From Isoetes taiwanensis (taxonomy: Eukaryota; Streptophyta; Lycopodiopsida; Isoetales; Isoetaceae): a stretch of 64,000 nucleotides of DNA. A model generated the notes under the pieces. The model searched no databases. It saw only the letters and a program-made list of their open reading frames with translations, and was not told the origin of the DNA. A program made the translations under genes and the position numbers. Shown here piece after piece: positions 21,997-34,380 of this stretch; the stretch's first letter is position 1, and every line of letters begins with the position of its first letter. The stretch lies in assembly GCA_021234155.1 (NCBI GenBank), contig JAJEKV010000017.1, positions 985,467 to 1,049,466 on the forward strand, in the 5' to 3' direction.

Positions 21997-22270
21997 ATGC
22001 TGTTGCTGCAGGTTAATCCACTTAAGTTGACAAAAACAGATCCATTAAATATTAGAGAAGCTCTTGCTGATTTGTTAAGCAATCAAGAGAGGGAATTAGT
22101 AAGAAATTTTTTTGAGGAGAGCACAAGCACTAGGCGAGTTACCAGGAGTCAAACTAGGATGGCAGCTAGCACATCCGCTACTGCTTCAAGATCACGTACA
22201 CAAGGGGAGCAAGGGAGAGGGGGAGAGGGAGGGAAGGACTGGGACGAGGAAGAGGAAGGAAGGAAGGAAG
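21997..22270 (+). pseudogene. Unrecognised reading frame, possibly one gene with 23130-23276
   Basis: Follows a TTGCTGCAG acceptor-like border. It reads VNPLKLTKTDPLNIREALAD, LLSNQERELVRNFFEE, then RRVTRSQTR and a Ser/Thr/Ala-rich part, and ends in G/E-rich repeats from a purine microsatellite (GGAA units near 22255-22275). A second acidic piece at 23130-23276 (GLVEMLDELEDENE, one stop, then EGEESYHDQELEDNSSEA) could be its C-terminus separated by about 0.85 kb of GC-rich inserted DNA. I do not recognise the family. Confidence 0.35.
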
Positions 22271-23130
22271 GAAGGTACTTTTATCGCCCACGGAGACCAA
22301 TCTGGCCTATGGGAACCCAATACAAAACGCAAAGAAGCGACATCGCCCGATTAAAAACCCCCTCGGGCGGTTTTTTCTAGGAAAACCGCGGGCAAAGAAT
22401 CACCCCGCCGACAAACCGGCTAATCATATAAAATGCGTAAACATCCCAATATATACAACCATGCACCACCCCAGAAGTGCCCAGTCACGGACAAACCAAA
22501 GGGGCAAAGGTGAAAGGTGACGCAGTCCAAGACTGGATGTAGGACCCTGTGGCACGCATCGACTGCGGTGTTCATCAAGAAATGCAAGGGCACGTCCGCC
22601 GCATTTCAAGGGAGCCGTATCCGCCCGGATCTGACCAACGCCGGGCAACCTCGAAAGTGTGAGACTCATCCTCAATGGCACCCGCTTTGACAAAGACTTT
22701 CAGACCATGGCGGCTCCCCAATCCACCGCCTCGCCTCGATGCGAAGATGGTGGGCACCGCGCGCGAATGGAGGCAATGAGTCCTGCTTTCAACTTTTCCG
22801 GGAACGCCAGTAGAGCCGGGCCCCGCTAACACGGGTTGATGTGCTCCTTGTAATGGGCCATTTTGACCGCTTGAGCAATGGGGTCCCGTGAGCTTGCCAA
22901 GGAAACAAGCATCTAGGTACTCCCAGTCGCCACGACGTCACGCGCTCACCAGACGCGACTGGTTCTTGCATCGCCCATCCGGGCTAACCAATCTCTTTAC
23001 CCTCCAAATGTTAAGTCAAACTCATGGCCACGTGAAAGCCAAAAGGGAGCCGAGCATCACCCATAGTAACCACTTTCTCAAAATAGACGATGTGTCTATC
23101 ATACTACCTGCAAGAATCCGCCTCCCAGCA
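22271..23130. other. GC-rich unassigned insert
   Basis: Composition differs from both sides. A stem CGCCCGA/TCGGGCG at 22344-22369 followed by a T-run and CTAG at 22377-22380 resembles a Helitron 3' end, but the next base is G rather than T. No protein domain recognised on either strand. Confidence 0.4.
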
Positions 23131-23649
23131 GACCGATAGAGGGCAAGGAAGGGTTGTGGAAATGCTAGATGAGCTTGAAGATGAGAATGAATAGGAGGAC
23201 ATAGAAGGAGAAGAGTCATACCATGATCAAGAGTTGGAAGATAATTCTTCTGAGGCCAATACATCTAATGCGGCTTAGAGCAACAACAAAATGCAATGGG
23301 TAAGTGTTTTGAATTGAGTGCTAAATGATAGATTCTAGAATGGGGCTCGCATGAAAATGACAAAAACCTCATAGATAGGCTCCTCATTCATCTCAGTAGA
23401 TTTTCTACAATGATGGATAGTGGATAGCCGCACACATGCGAACTACCCATGAAGAAAAATAAAGGAAACTAGGATCTGTGTTTCGCTGCCGGGCATTCGC
23501 TGGAAGTTTATAAATGTTTTATTGCAATAAGAAACGGTGCAAAGAAGCTTTTATTATTGGAATAAAAAAAATATTCAAATATAGTTATAATGCCCAAAGT
23601 CTTTGGTATTAGTACAAAGGTAAGAAATCTATAGAAACTAATGGGCTAT

Positions 23650-26446
23650 TTCATCCTCAGAATTTCTTTGTAGACTACATTTGGAGTGAACCTCCTTTTT
23701 TTTTAGCAGCGTTCCTTGTCTTGAGGTTTCTTGAATGTATACCTTCACTTCGTGTTGTGTGGTGCACCTTGAGAATGCGACATAGAGCCGGCCGTGGTGC
23801 TTAATACCGGAGTTGGTAGGTAGATGCCAACGGAGGTCATTGGATCGCCCTTGGCGACTTGTTGATGGTCATCGAAATGCAAGTCGCGACGGGAACCGCC
23901 TTCGAAGAAGGGGAGGGAGGTCATTATCCGATGGCTCCAAAGTGTTATCCTTGGTATGAGGACCCGTGTTCCTTTGTAGGTGCCGGTGATTATTTCTCAT
24001 CTATGATTCTTGCGCGCTTTGATTACACCTGGAGGAGGTGCCATTGCAAAGACCGCCTTTGGGTTCATGTTCCCAGTAGGATGATGATGGCACCATCCTT
24101 GATGTGTAACTTTATGCGGGTATGCCGAAGGGGTCGTGGTTGATGAACTCAATTGGGAAATCCCTTTGTGGCATCTTCGCCTTCGCAATGATGGCATCTA
24201 TACTGCGTGTGTACGCATGGAGTTGTCCATTCAACCTTAGAAGGACCTTATTGTTGATTTTCAGCGTGTCTTCATTCTTTGGAGTCAAGATGGCCTTGTC
24301 ATACAATAGGTGCACATTTGCCTCTGTTATTTCCTTGCCGAAGATGCTGTCAATCAGGTCGCCTTCTACCACGCATTCTTCGGGTATCTCAACCAAGTCA
24401 CGGCCGAGCCCTGATTCATTGTTCATCCGTTCGCCATTACCGAGTCGTGAGGGAGCCAATTTGAGAAGATTTGCTCGCCTTTTCCGACCCGCATGTTTTG
24501 TGTCGCCTTGTGGTTTTTGAAGTTAATCCACAACGGGTTTCTCTTGACACACTTTGAGATGATTTCGCCTTTGTTGCACGCTTGATCACAGTGCAATTGT
24601 TGTCTGAAATCGCCACGGTGGAGCATTATCATTCCCCAAACGGCTGTCATCTTGGCGATCTCGCTGTGAGAATCCCCGTCGACTAAAAGGAGTGCTCATG
24701 TATGTGTCATCCCCATTTCGCCCCATACCATGATGCTTGCCTTTCTAAGTACCTCGCTTGTTGGCTTGTTGCACGTGAGTGCAGGTTGCCTCTTGTGTGA
24801 GGTTGAGTGGTAACTTGAACGCCGAATGAACTGCTTTGTGCTCCCTTCAAGAGGAGGCCGGCAATGCCTCGCCTGCTACCATACAACACCCACACCGGAT
24901 CCTCTTAGTAGGCTTGATCGACCGCTGAAGAGGAATGTCTTGCCTGCGGCCTCCCCGGGCCATCCACATTGATACATGGGGCTTGATGCCGGCCGATTGC
25001 ATCGAGGATAATGTCACTATGTGCTTCGCCTCCCCGTTGAGCTTGCCGTAGTTTTCTTGGCCTTCTTTCAACTCCTTTTCTCGCATCGAAGGTAGGTTCA
25101 TTTGGGAGATTGCCTAGAATGTCTATCCATGGTTCTCAAGTAGTCCAAGTTGTTGGCATGTGCGCCTACTCATTTGGAAGATGTCGCCGATGTCCTTCAA
25201 GCATGATTATAAGCCCGCCTGTGGCATCTTCCGCTGGTAGTCTTCCTCGTCAGCTCGCCCTTGAAGAGGTCCCATAGCCGCATTGATCTTGTGGGTCATT
25301 GTAGAGGCAAATGAATGCTAATGTTCCATGAGTGGATTATATTTGGAAGACGCTATGCGCTTCGGCCGCTTTCTCCCATTCGTATCGCCTTCCAATGAGC
25401 CGAGACTCTTTGGCAGCTTCCTTTGAAAGTTGAACATAGTTTTCCATTAACAAGGCGCGCATGTCTTCGGCCGGGTTGCCTTTGATATGTAGCAATAGAA
25501 GACGGAGGTAATAGCGCCACCATCCTTAGGGGCTCACATTGTACATCCGCGGTAATGAGCTTTGAACTTCCCTTCCCTTTTCCGTGACGCCCGGGCGGTG
25601 AATGTGTAGTGCCGGGGATTTCTCGATAAGTGTATTCACGCGTACCGATCGCCCTTGAGCTTCAAACCATGCACAAGATTGTTTGCTTTTTGCATCCGCC
25701 GCCAATGGCTTGTCTTTTTCCGCCTTCCCGATAATAGACAAACTTTGGTTGTTTGGCAAGTGAACAGTAGCCTGTGGTACCGTGGGAATTGCCATGCATC
25801 TTAAACCCATATAGCCTCCACATGGCTTCAATTGCGTAGACGATCTTGTGTCAAGGTATTGCTCCACCTCGGCCCCAATTGAATGTGGATGTGAAACTCT
25901 CAGAGGTTCTTCGCTGACCTTGATGGATGCTCGATCATGTCCTTTGTGGATGTACTTATAGATATACTTCACCGCCAATGCTAAAACACCGCTCTACATT
26001 GATATGTGCCTCGTGACTTTTCAAGCAGCCATTGATTGTGGGGAACTATCCATCTGTTGTCAATAGGCATGTTGCCCCTCATGAAGTGGCCTCGTATCCC
26101 GCCTTCACTGCAGCCATTGATTGTGGGGAACTATCCATCCTGCTGTCAATAGGCATGTTGCCCCTCATGAAGTGGCCCGTATCCCGCCTTCTCCTTGGCA
26201 GCCCGTTGACTTTGGTATTGTCATTGAATGGCTTTGGAAATCCTTTTGTGCATTCCCTTCATTGGATTACCTTCCTTGGCTTGCATGCAAGGAGCATTTG
26301 GGTTGAGGGCGCGCGATGGGACCATGGACCATATGCTTGATGACGATCTCTTGCGATTGGAATTTTCGGGCCCGGATCTCAAAGACTTGTAATGTCAGGC
26401 CAATCCGCTGTTATTATCTCGATCTTGTCTTCTTGTTCAAGGATCA
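23650..26446 (-). pseudogene. Helitron Rep catalytic end plus Pif1-type helicase, decayed
   Basis: Directly left of the LTR element the frame resumes with ILEQEDKIEIITADWPD. At 25526-25978 is AVKYIYKYIHKGHDRA, containing the two spaced catalytic tyrosines of the Rep Y2 motif, then VHLPNNQSL. The helicase follows: a Walker A remnant GPG...AGKTFL near 24930-24965 (frameshifted), GIAGLLL, and at 24112-24459 IPEECVVEGDLIDSIFGKEI, RAILTPKNED-like AILTPKNEDTLKINNK and IEFINHDPFGIPA. Near 23760 GRLYVAFSRCTTQHE marks the last helicase motif and VVYKEIL the C-terminus. Many indels; Y2 intact. Confidence 0.85.
26025..26194 (-). repeat. 85-bp tandem duplication inside Rep
   Basis: Copies start at 26025 and 26110 with GCAGCCATTGATTGTGGGG and differ by a few bases. 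They encode the DNRWIVPHNQWLL stretch between the HUH and Y2 motifs, so the Rep domain of this copy has a duplicated segment. Confidence 0.85.
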
Positions 26447-27032
26447 TGTTAGTCCCTGCGGCTCCCCGGGTGTGACTATTCATGCATACGGCATGCACTG
26501 TGTCAAGCTCAAGGATCCCCGGGCCCACGGGTCGACATCCAAGGCTCCTCGGCAGAAGACCAAGCAGTGGACTCACGCCCAAAGCCCAAGCGGGTCATTG
26601 AACAAGAGGCGCCGCTGCATAAGTGATTCTCCGCCACCGGCCAAACAAGTGATTCTAGGCACTTCAAGAGGCACCGCCAAACATTCTCACAGAAATCGGA
26701 GCCTCCTTCCGTGAGGGCACAAGAGATCAGAAAGTGTCTTATATTGGGCCCAAGGTCATTGTACTATATATATGAGTAGAAACTAGCACATGAGTTTTTA
26801 GATGAGTTTTGAGTCTTGTCTCCTTTTTTTTCTCTTATTAGAGAGCTCATGTATTTTCATGTGATATCAAGGAAGCTTATCATCTTTCTCTCATTTGTTC
26901 TGTTTCTTCTTCTTCTTCTCTTCTTGCAAAATCCCGCTGCGGACATAGTCCCCCGGACTTCCCCCTGTTAGATCCATCTAACTCCGGGAGGGGTCGCTTT
27001 TACAGAGTTCCCCAACCCCGGTCTCCCAAACA
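26447..27032 (+). repeat. 5' LTR
   Basis: 586 bp. Contains a TATA box (CTATATATATGAG near 26763) and a TCTTCTTCTTC run near the U5 end. Its end at CCAAACA is inferred from alignment with the right LTR. The following bases CCGTTTCCATTGCCGG loosely resemble the GTTGCCGG-type primer site of Tat/Athila elements. Confidence 0.85.
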
Positions 27033-28600
27033 CCGTTTCCATTGCCGGTCCTGATTTTATCCTACTTTCTTCTCAAGCCGTAATCCGTCCGTAATTTCAC
27101 GCCCGGAAGAACTCCTTTCTCGAACGCCTCTCGCTTTGCGCCATCGGCGTGGGAACCGTTGCGACATGTATGGATCTGCTTATGACATAGAGGGAGGCCA
27201 TCTTCTGCCTAGGGCTCACCGGTCACCCACCCCTCGGTGGTCCGGCCTTCGGCCCCGCCTCGCCTCTGCTGCAAACATTGCTCACAACCCTCAGTCACCT
27301 CTCATCATCGGGAGCCTTATCCGCCTCAACCTTCTCAACCGTACTTTCACACCCCCCCGACATGCCTACATCCATCATTCTTCAGCCATACGCCTCTTCC
27401 TTCGCAAGAACTATCATCTCCCGGGTGGCACGGCCATCCACATGTCTCCTTTATGCCTCTACCTGGGAATATCCTTTTCCTACGCTTTCCCCTTTGCTTC
27501 CTTCTGTTTTACAACCTTGCACGGATCTCAAAACCAATGCTCCGGCTACTTTCGGTTCCAACCAAGTAGCCACCCCTTCATCGTGGTCCCAGGCACCATG
27601 CCCACATCCAACTCAACCTCAATATCCTCACTATCTTTGTTCCGCCCAGCCCCGGCACTTTCCACATCTACCTTTCGGACTCGAAACCGACTTATCCCAC
27701 CTTTTGGCAACACGAAAGGCAAAACCGTTAGACCAAAGTGCTCAGCCCACATGGAAGAATTTGAGGCTCTAGTCGTCCTAAATGGTCATGCGCAACCTCA
27801 ACCGAAATTCCACATCTTTTTCCACCACCTCGGCGGGTTTTTCTCCTCATCAATGGCTCATGTCCAACAAAAAGCCATTGAAACAAGATCGGTCCGCAAA
27901 TGCGACCGCCAGTTCCCCATTACGGACCACGGATGATGATCAACTTCATCTCAAGCAACTCAATGAACTTCAACAAGAGCCCACTTGAATCTGCCCGGAT
28001 TTTATGGATCGACTTCACATTCTCGCTAAGTAAGCTCAAGGAGTACCCCACACGTAGCCAGATTTTGGTCCGGTTTCTCCAAGGACTTCCTCCCGCTATT
28101 CGACTCATGATCAATACCAAGGTCCCAAGACTTTGGAGCAGGCTATCGACCTTGTCAATCACTCCGCCAATGTTTCCTCCCCGAGGCGCTCTTTCAAGAG
28201 CTCCCCGCTCATTCCACCACCATGGTTCCACAAACGGCCGCTCAGCCTCAACACGCTAATCCACCTTGATCCAAATTTCAAATCGGTGCCATATTTGCAA
28301 ATACCAAAGGCCATTTGGCCAATGAGTGCAACTCCACCAATGGCCCGCTTCATTGCAAGAGATGCAACATGTGCAATCATGCCACTAAGAGTGCACTTTC
28401 GCGACTCATCCCACACCATTCCTCCGCAACAAAATGGTTTATCAAGTGCAAACCACACCTCAAAGAACAATCGCACTATCGCCAGCCCACCTCTTCAAAA
28501 GTTAAACCCACGCGAATCCTATCAACCGTGACCAACCACCTGGATCCAACCAACGCCCTCCTTTGATCCTTCTAAAGCTCAATGTTATCACCGCCAAGAA
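27033..28600 (+). pseudogene. Gag region with CCHC-like knuckle
   Basis: Gag core readable near 28000-28150 in shifting frames (SARILWIDFTFSLSKLKEYP, ILVRFLQGLPPAIRLM). A knuckle near 28340 reads CKRCNMCNHATKSA, where the last Cys is replaced by Ala. The 5' part (27136-27936) is Pro/Ser/Thr-rich without a known domain. Confidence 0.75.
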
Positions 28601-29399
28601 TGGGTCATACCACCACCTACAAGGTCCTCAACTTCCACAAGTTCGTGCATGACTTCCCGCACCAATCGTACCACATCGGTCCGCCTCACGACTTACCAAC
28701 TTCGCTTGCTAATGGCAAACAAGGCCCCAGACCAGTTCTAAGAAGCCACCAAGAGCCAAGAAATCACGCTTATCAACCAAATCCAAAGAAATCAACCTCT
28801 TTGGATCAACAAGCCCAAGAGGGAAATTTTTCAGGCCCTTAATCCTCCCTCCAACCACCAAATTGGGTTGGTTTAAGCCACGCCGCATCAAGGCATCACG
28901 CCCCTGACCATTATTCCATCATGGCACGAACCCGCGCTTTTGCAAATTGACCCATTCCTCATGAGGACGAAAAAGGTTCACTTTTGCACCCTAATTTTGA
29001 AAAAGCTCATGCCACATGTCATGCCCAAAGTTCGCCAAAGCATTTTGAACCTCATGCAAGCCGCTGAAGGCGTCGCGCGACATTGGCAAATGTTCATGCC
29101 ACCACTAGAGCTCAACAAAGACAAGATACCCTTCAACATCTCAACCTCCACGCCTCGACCTATCCAAATATTGTTGCCGAGGTTGACTTACTCAAAGAAG
29201 TTGCCGCCCTTCCACACGCACTCCCCGCACTGGGAACCAAGCAGATCCTTTTCTCATATGTGCCTCTCGAACCTCAAGAGGGAGCTTCGCCAAGATCAAA
29301 ATTCCTTTAAGCTTGGCAACCATTTTAAAACTCGCCCCGCTCTCAAGGACCAGCTACCACTCCCAATCTGCTTTAGTTGGGGTGGGCTACCTCTACACC

Positions 29400-29720
29400 C
29401 ACTCCACCCATGCCACGATTGCCGGTAATCGCAAGTCAACCATGTTCAAATATGGAGGTAGCGCATCAATCTCATCACGGATAAACTCGCAGAAACAAAT
29501 GGGGTATCACACAACTCTTTCGCCCCATATGCCATCAAATTGGCTAATGGCCATATCACGGTGACCTCAAAGGCCACACCTATTCTTCACATCAACATTG
29601 GTGATCTCCGCTTCCCCATGGAATTTGAGTTTGGAAAGCCGGCGAAGATCCAGCACTATGAAATGCCGGGTAGGCGCATCTTTCTCCGCCGGGCAAAGAG
29701 ATCCCATTGCGGGCCCGCGG
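29400..29720 (+). pseudogene. Protease-like region
   Basis: ANGHITVTSKATPILHINIG and DLRFPMEFEFGKPAKI fit the second half of a Ty3-type aspartic protease. Where D-T/S-G is expected the reading is KYGGSAS, so the catalytic Asp appears lost. Confidence 0.55.
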
Positions 29721-30379
29721 ACGGTTAGTCATCACCGATGGTCATCTCAATTGCCACCATGGACTTGCAAACAAAGTGTGATCATTTCACGTGACAATGC
29801 GGGAACCCTCTCTCGCATTAATCGATTAAGAAGCTCGTAATATTTATCAAGTTCAGCCCCACCGAAGTCCGCCTCGTCCTCCCTGCCCCAATATCGTTTA
29901 TCCTGGGGAGAAATGACTCTTTGATCGACCACCGGTGGTCGCTTGCCCGGCCTTTACCGCTCCTTGCAATCGAATCCAACGTGTTGATCACTTTTTCGAA
30001 TCTTTTGAACCTCCCGCAACTCCCGTTGATGTACACGCCTGCCATGAAGCAACCTCGCTAGATGAAATCAGCAACCCTCTTTTTCACCACGCCAAAGTGC
30101 CACGATCCGGTTATGCTCCAACCCTCCCCGCATTTGTCCGTGATACCTAAGTAATACCCCATATTCAGACTCGAAGCCGAGATTGTGGACGCGTTCAACA
30201 ATCAATCTGCGGTCCGCGATGGCGCAAATCTTCCGGCCCTTATCGTAACAGAGTCGCCAAGCCGCTCAAAAAATTCAAACACATTTTCACCGAGTTACAA
30301 AGATCTTCTGAATCAACAAACGCTTTGGGAACTCTCACCATTCCCTACCAAATCTGATGCGACCCGGTGTAGCAACGAC

Positions 30380-31110
30380 GCCATGTGCTCAACCCCACCA
30401 CCGCGGATCGGGCTAAGGGAAATGACAAACCCTTCTTTGCGCAGGTTTGATCTATGAGGTCAAACATTCTCAATGGTGAGCCCCATCGCCATTGCCCTTA
30501 AGCACAATGGTAAGATCCGCCGTGCCTGGACTATCTGGAACTCAATCAGCCACCTGGGAAATTGATCATTTTTCCACTTCCCTTCCGTATCACCGTGTTC
30601 GGAAGAAGTGGTCGGACATGAATGTACTCTTTATGGATGGTTTTTGGCTACAATCAGATCTCAATCAAAGAACTGATCAACTCAAGACCACTTTCACCAC
30701 CCCCGGGGCACTTTTTGCCTACAAGGTGGTTCTTTTGGATTATCCAACTTCCATCAACGCTTTCAACGCATCATGCTCTCGCCATGATTTCATGAAGGAA
30801 AATCCCTTCTTGCAAATTTTTCAAGATGACTTCTCTGGCCTACGCCCCATGGCTGACCATTTGATAAATTGAACTCGCCTTCCGTAAATGTGATGAGTCC
30901 GGCATTAGTCTCAATCCCGAAAATGCACCTTTTATAGGCTACGGTGTTCTATTAGGCCATGTTGTCAAGAAAGCGTGTATCACCACCGATCCCGCCAAAA
31001 TCGGCCAGTGCTCAAGGCTCAAGCACCAAATATCAAGGAGACACGCGTTCTTTCCTGGGTAAGGTCAATTATTACTCCACCTTCATACCTGGATCGCGCC
31101 ATTGCGCATC
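30380..31110 (+). pseudogene. Reverse transcriptase, frameshifted
   Basis: The most readable block is 30492-30872: DGFWLQSDLN, TTFTTPGALFAYKVVLLDYP, FNASCSRHDFMKENPFLQIF, and the catalytic box FQDDFSG. A thumb remnant follows near 30900-31080. Confidence 0.8.
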
Positions 31111-32760
31111 CCATTCATAAACTCACGGTGATCTAATCCACCGGGCTTGAATTCCCAGCTAAGTCGCTTTCCAACAAGAAGCTTTTGCTTACTCGTGCAC
31201 CGGTTCTTGTTCCCTCCTCAATGGGACAAGCCCTTTCATGTTCATGTCGATGTCTCTGCGTTTTGCTATTGAGCCGTTCTTTCTCAAGAATATGATCGCG
31301 ACACCGACAAAACCAACTCGCTACGCCCGGTAGAAAACTCAATTCACGGAAGCAACTATTCTCGCGGGCTGAAAGCTTTGGGTCTCATTTTCTGGTCCAA
31401 CGCTTCCGTCACATTACCTTTTGGGGTCAAATCAAGTTCTTTGTGGACCACCAAGCACTACTCTATTTGATCAACAAGTCCACGCCCACGGGCCGCATTG
31501 CTCGTTGGTCCTTCTTCTCCAAGAATTTGCTCCTTTTGAAATCGCTCATAAGGCGGCAAATCTCATGTCGCTCCGGATTATCTTTCACGCATTCGCACAG
31601 ATGATCCCCTCCACTGGAGTCTCCGACGCCTTTCCTCGATGCTTTCGCCTTTTTAGTCACGGCCACACCACATTGGTTTCATGATTTTCAGCAGTACCTC
31701 CTCATTGTGTGCTCTTCCACCGGAAGACGGCGCTCTCTCCCGCAGCGACAATCCGCCGCCATCAATTTCTCTCTTTAGAGGTCCCGACTACACCATGGTT
31801 GCAAGACATCTCTACAAAAATTGTAAGGACACCATCACCTTCGAATGTGTTCTACCTCATGAAGTTCCGGATATTGTTCGAGAAGCTCATCAAGGGCTTC
31901 GGTGGTGGTCATTTTCATGGTGACACCACGCAAGACGCAAAATCCTTCTGGCCTGTGTATTATTGGCCCACGCTCTTCAAAGATGCTCATGCCCACCCGC
32001 CAAGACGTGGTGACGGCTTTGCCGGGTGGGGCAGCCCGCGGCCCGTGGCGCTTCCCTTGACCGGGTCGCCACGCCACTTCCTTGAAAAATGGGGGAATGG
32101 ACTTTATGGGACCCATAGATCCTCCTGGCGGCACACTCGCGGCCGACATATTCCCGTTCTCACCGACCACGCCACCAAATGGGCGGAAGCTTGTGCACTT
32201 CCGCATAACACCGCAGCAAGCACAGCTAGAGTCCTCTATCAACAAGTTATCACGCTGATTCGGCCGCCCCACCGGAGCTGGTCACAAGGACCGTGGTGTT
32301 CATTTCATCAATCATACTAACAAGGAGCTGACGGATTATCTCCTCATACATCATCACAAGAGCACACCTTACTATCCTCAAGGTAATGGTTTGGCATGTA
32401 AAGCACCAACAAAACGCTGTCACCATTCTCAAGAAAATTTGTGACGCTTTCCCGCACAGATTGGCGTACAAAACTTCCCAATCGCCCTTTGGGCCTACAA
32501 TACTTGTTTCAAGATTGCTACCGGGTCACACTCCTTTTAAATTGGTTTATGGTCGTGAAGCTCTCATGCCGCTTTGAATACATCCTTCCGACACTCCATT
32601 TTCAACCGGCTATCGCTCATAATCCACCAAATGCACTCAAAGAAAGGGTCTATCAATTAGAACAGTTGGATGAACTTCGACGGATGCTTATATTCGTGTT
32701 CTTCATGGACAACAGCTTGCAAAAAATCTTTACATGACAAACGCCCAAGACAAAAAAATT
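31111..32760 (+). pseudogene. RNase H and integrase, frameshifted
   Basis: RNase H C-terminal part near 31430-31600 reads FFVDHQALLYLINKS, TPTGRIARW and LLLQEFAPFEIAHKA. Integrase traces: HEVPDIVREAHQG zinc region near 31858, MDFMGPIDPPGG with the first Asp near 32100, and STPYYPQGNG near 32365. Frames change every 100-300 bp. Confidence 0.8.
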
Positions 32761-33188
32761 CAAAGAAAGCTTTATTTGGTTCTTCTTTATGATTCCGTGT
32801 ACAAAAATTTTCCTGGGTAAACTCAAGTTTCGCTGGCTTGGCCCTTATCAAATTGTTCAAGTGGTTAGACCAAGCGCTTTCCAACCGGGCCGAGTTAGAT
32901 GGTACTCCATTACCTACATTGGTTAATGGTTTTCGCCTCAAAGCATTTCATCACACGTAAAGTGAACATCAACAAACAGAGATGTCCTGAAGCAAACATC
33001 ACGTAAAGTGACTAGAAAGGCGGTATATTATATTATAGTGGAGATTTTTATAAAATGTGGGCGCAGCCCAAAATTATTTCCGCTTATGGGCACCGCCTAT
33101 ATACAAAAAAAATCGTGGAGAGCCCTATTTACTAAGTCCTAAGAGGAAAAACCCTCTACCCGGTTCGGAGCAGAGGTGATGCGAGGAG

Positions 33189-34380
33189 ATGGTAGAGGTT
33201 CTGCCCGATCCCAGCGAAGGTGCAGAACCACCTCCATCCCGCTGGTCTTCGGTCGGATGTTCAGCCATCCCGCACACCGTACCGCCCATTCTCAATGCCA
33301 CCGTTGTGGCGTGCCAGCCAGATCCGCATACAATTCATCTTGCAAGTGATCCACTCGACAGCCGTGGCCATCGTGCGCCTTCGCTCGCCGCAAGCGAGCC
33401 ATACCGAGCGCCATCGATGCCTTCGCTTTCTCCTGCTCGTCTTTATATAGCCAACTCAGGAACTCCCTTGTCGACGGGACCAATCACAAATCGCCAACGT
33501 TTTTGCAATGCAAGGTCGTTTCTAAATGAGAATCTTTTCTCCCACCGCATATCTAGCCATGGTACCTTCCTCGACACATTCCTTTTAATGATATCCCACT
33601 TTGAGTTGCCAAATTGAATGCCATTCCTTCTTTTCACGCCTGGCTCCACATTAATGTGTGTCCTTTGCCACCACCACATCCGATCCTTCTTCACGCCTCA
33701 TCCTCACCGCTCATTGCTTCTCCCTTACGCTTTTTGGGACTTAGCCAAATTTTGCCTCTCAATACCCTTCTTGGCATCTTTTGACACCGCACCATCAACG
33801 GTTCCAGTTTACGCAGACTCTTCATACCTTTCGCCTCAGCCAGCGCCTAAAACACACCTTTTCGCTCCTTCATGCTTTTGTCCTCCTCGCGGCTCGACTT
33901 TCGCCTTCCGCCTTTGGAATCACTCTTCGCGACCATCGCTACCATGGCTGCCCCAAGATTTTCTACACTTCAAGCTACCGCCTCCCAAGGATCCGACCCT
34001 TTTTGCATCCAGATCCTTCTTTTGACGCCACTTTCCTCGCGGAAGCCCTTGTTGGCTCAAAAAAGAAGTTGCCGAACGACACCAGCTTTTTACTTAATTC
34101 TCTCAAATGGAACTTCCGCCCAAATCCTCGACCGCTTGAAGCGCCATCGCCAATATCGTTAATATCAAAAGGCTACATCAATCGCGGGTCGATGGCACCA
34201 CTATTTCGCTGACTCAACATTTGATTTCCGAGGTATTTCATATTCCCTTGCACACCCCTTTGTGTATCATGGTCTCCGCTATACAGATCTCATGTCACAG
34301 AAGTTTGGTGCACCTGCTTATCATGCCAATGTCCATCGCCCGATTAATATCGACAAAGCCTCACGAAAACCTTTGTTAAA
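33189..34380 (+). other. Degenerate coding-like 3' region of the Ty3/gypsy element
   Basis: Pro/Ser-rich frames in the sense direction (for example NRQRFCNARSFLNENLFSHR then TFLDTFLLMISHFEL near 33500-33610) suggest a decayed additional protein between integrase and the coiled-coil ORF. I cannot name it. Confidence 0.4.

Noticed and set aside
22344-22380. Stem-loop plus T-run as a transcription terminator or Helitron end
   Set aside because: Intrinsic terminators are not expected in plant nuclear DNA, and the base after CTAG is G; no matching 5' end was found.
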